Below, one piece after another: positions 63,768 through 64,000 of a stretch of 64,000 nucleotides of DNA; position 1 is the first letter of the stretch, and each line of letters opens with the position of its first letter. The translations under genes were made by a program, and so were the position numbers. The notes beneath the pieces are model-generated. The model ran no database searches. It had not been told where the DNA came from and was given only the letters and a program-made list of their open reading frames with translations. This stretch comes from Trifolium pratense (taxonomy: Eukaryota > Streptophyta > Magnoliopsida > Fabales > Fabaceae): assembly GCF_020283565.1 (NCBI RefSeq), contig NC_060060.1:19902001-19966000 (forward strand). The letters are read 5' to 3'.

Positions 63768-64000
63768 TATATAGAAAACATACTTGCCGGTGGATAAAAA
63801 ATGTTGCCTCAAAAGCTGTATAGTTCCTAATTCTTATCCACCGGCGAGTAGGACAGGTGTAGAAAACATGGAACTAGCATAATTTATGAACACACTTCTT
63901 AAAACATGAGTATTCAATATTAGTTTTTTTCTAATAATTCTAATGAACTAGCAATAATTGTTCCTGCAAAAAATATAGAACGGGTCTTATTAGCAATTTG
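63768..64000. other. End of window, small inverted repeat
   Basis: TTGCCGGTGGATAA (about 63783) is mirrored by TTATCCACCGGCGA (about 63834). No gene is seen. Confidence 0.4.

Overview
The window is nuclear DNA of a flowering plant, most likely a papilionoid legume of the Medicago/Trifolium/pea type. This is inferred from the AT-rich intergenic DNA, short AT-rich introns with GT-AG borders, protein resemblance, and the mix of CACTA, hAT, Mutator-like, Helitron, SINE and TRIM elements. No species name can be proved from the sequence alone. No tRNA gene, rRNA gene, CRISPR array or bacterial-style operon was seen.

Four host loci are recognisable. (1) On the minus strand, 1875-6934, two neighbouring gene models encode NAP/SET-type histone chaperones related to plant NRP1/NRP2. 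Between them lie five copies of a small acidic exon cassette (3459-4613). Every cassette and both flanking borders are in phase 0, so the two models could be separate genes or one long transcript. Their apparent upstream leader (about 7143-7445) is duplicated at 8128-8851, and the second copy is split by a 318-bp hAT element with a perfect 8-bp target duplication. (2) On the plus strand, 27057-30685, lies a complete 11-exon LRR receptor kinase of subfamily II, closest to NSP-interacting kinase 3 (625 aa). (3) On the plus strand, 51170-55040, lies a complete 5-exon TRICHOME BIREFRINGENCE-LIKE gene (540 aa), probably a cell-wall O-acetyltransferase. It appears to contain one GC-AG intron and a 38-residue tandem repeat in its stem. 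(4) Decayed fragments of a TPR protein (about 14230-14333) and of a NIK-type kinase last exon (15686-15806) lie between them.

The largest mobile element is a structurally complete CACTA (En/Spm) transposon at 39928-48269. It has a CACTACAAGAAAAC terminus at both ends and a GGA target duplication. It carries two minus-strand genes, TNP2-like and Transposase_24/TNPD-like, each broken by an in-frame TGA, and the first also by a frameshift.

Other elements with defined borders are a Mutator-like element with a perfect 9-bp target duplication (24205-25181), a second Mutator-like foldback (62526-62938), two hAT elements (8276-8593, 61595-62466), two TRIM retroelements (21893-22229, 63076-63762), two head-to-tail Helitrons (33336-35748), SINE-like elements and several MITEs. 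The stretch 61550-63770 is a nested pile of a SINE, a hAT element, a Mutator-like foldback and a TRIM. The remaining sequence is AT-rich intergenic DNA with no gene that can be supported.
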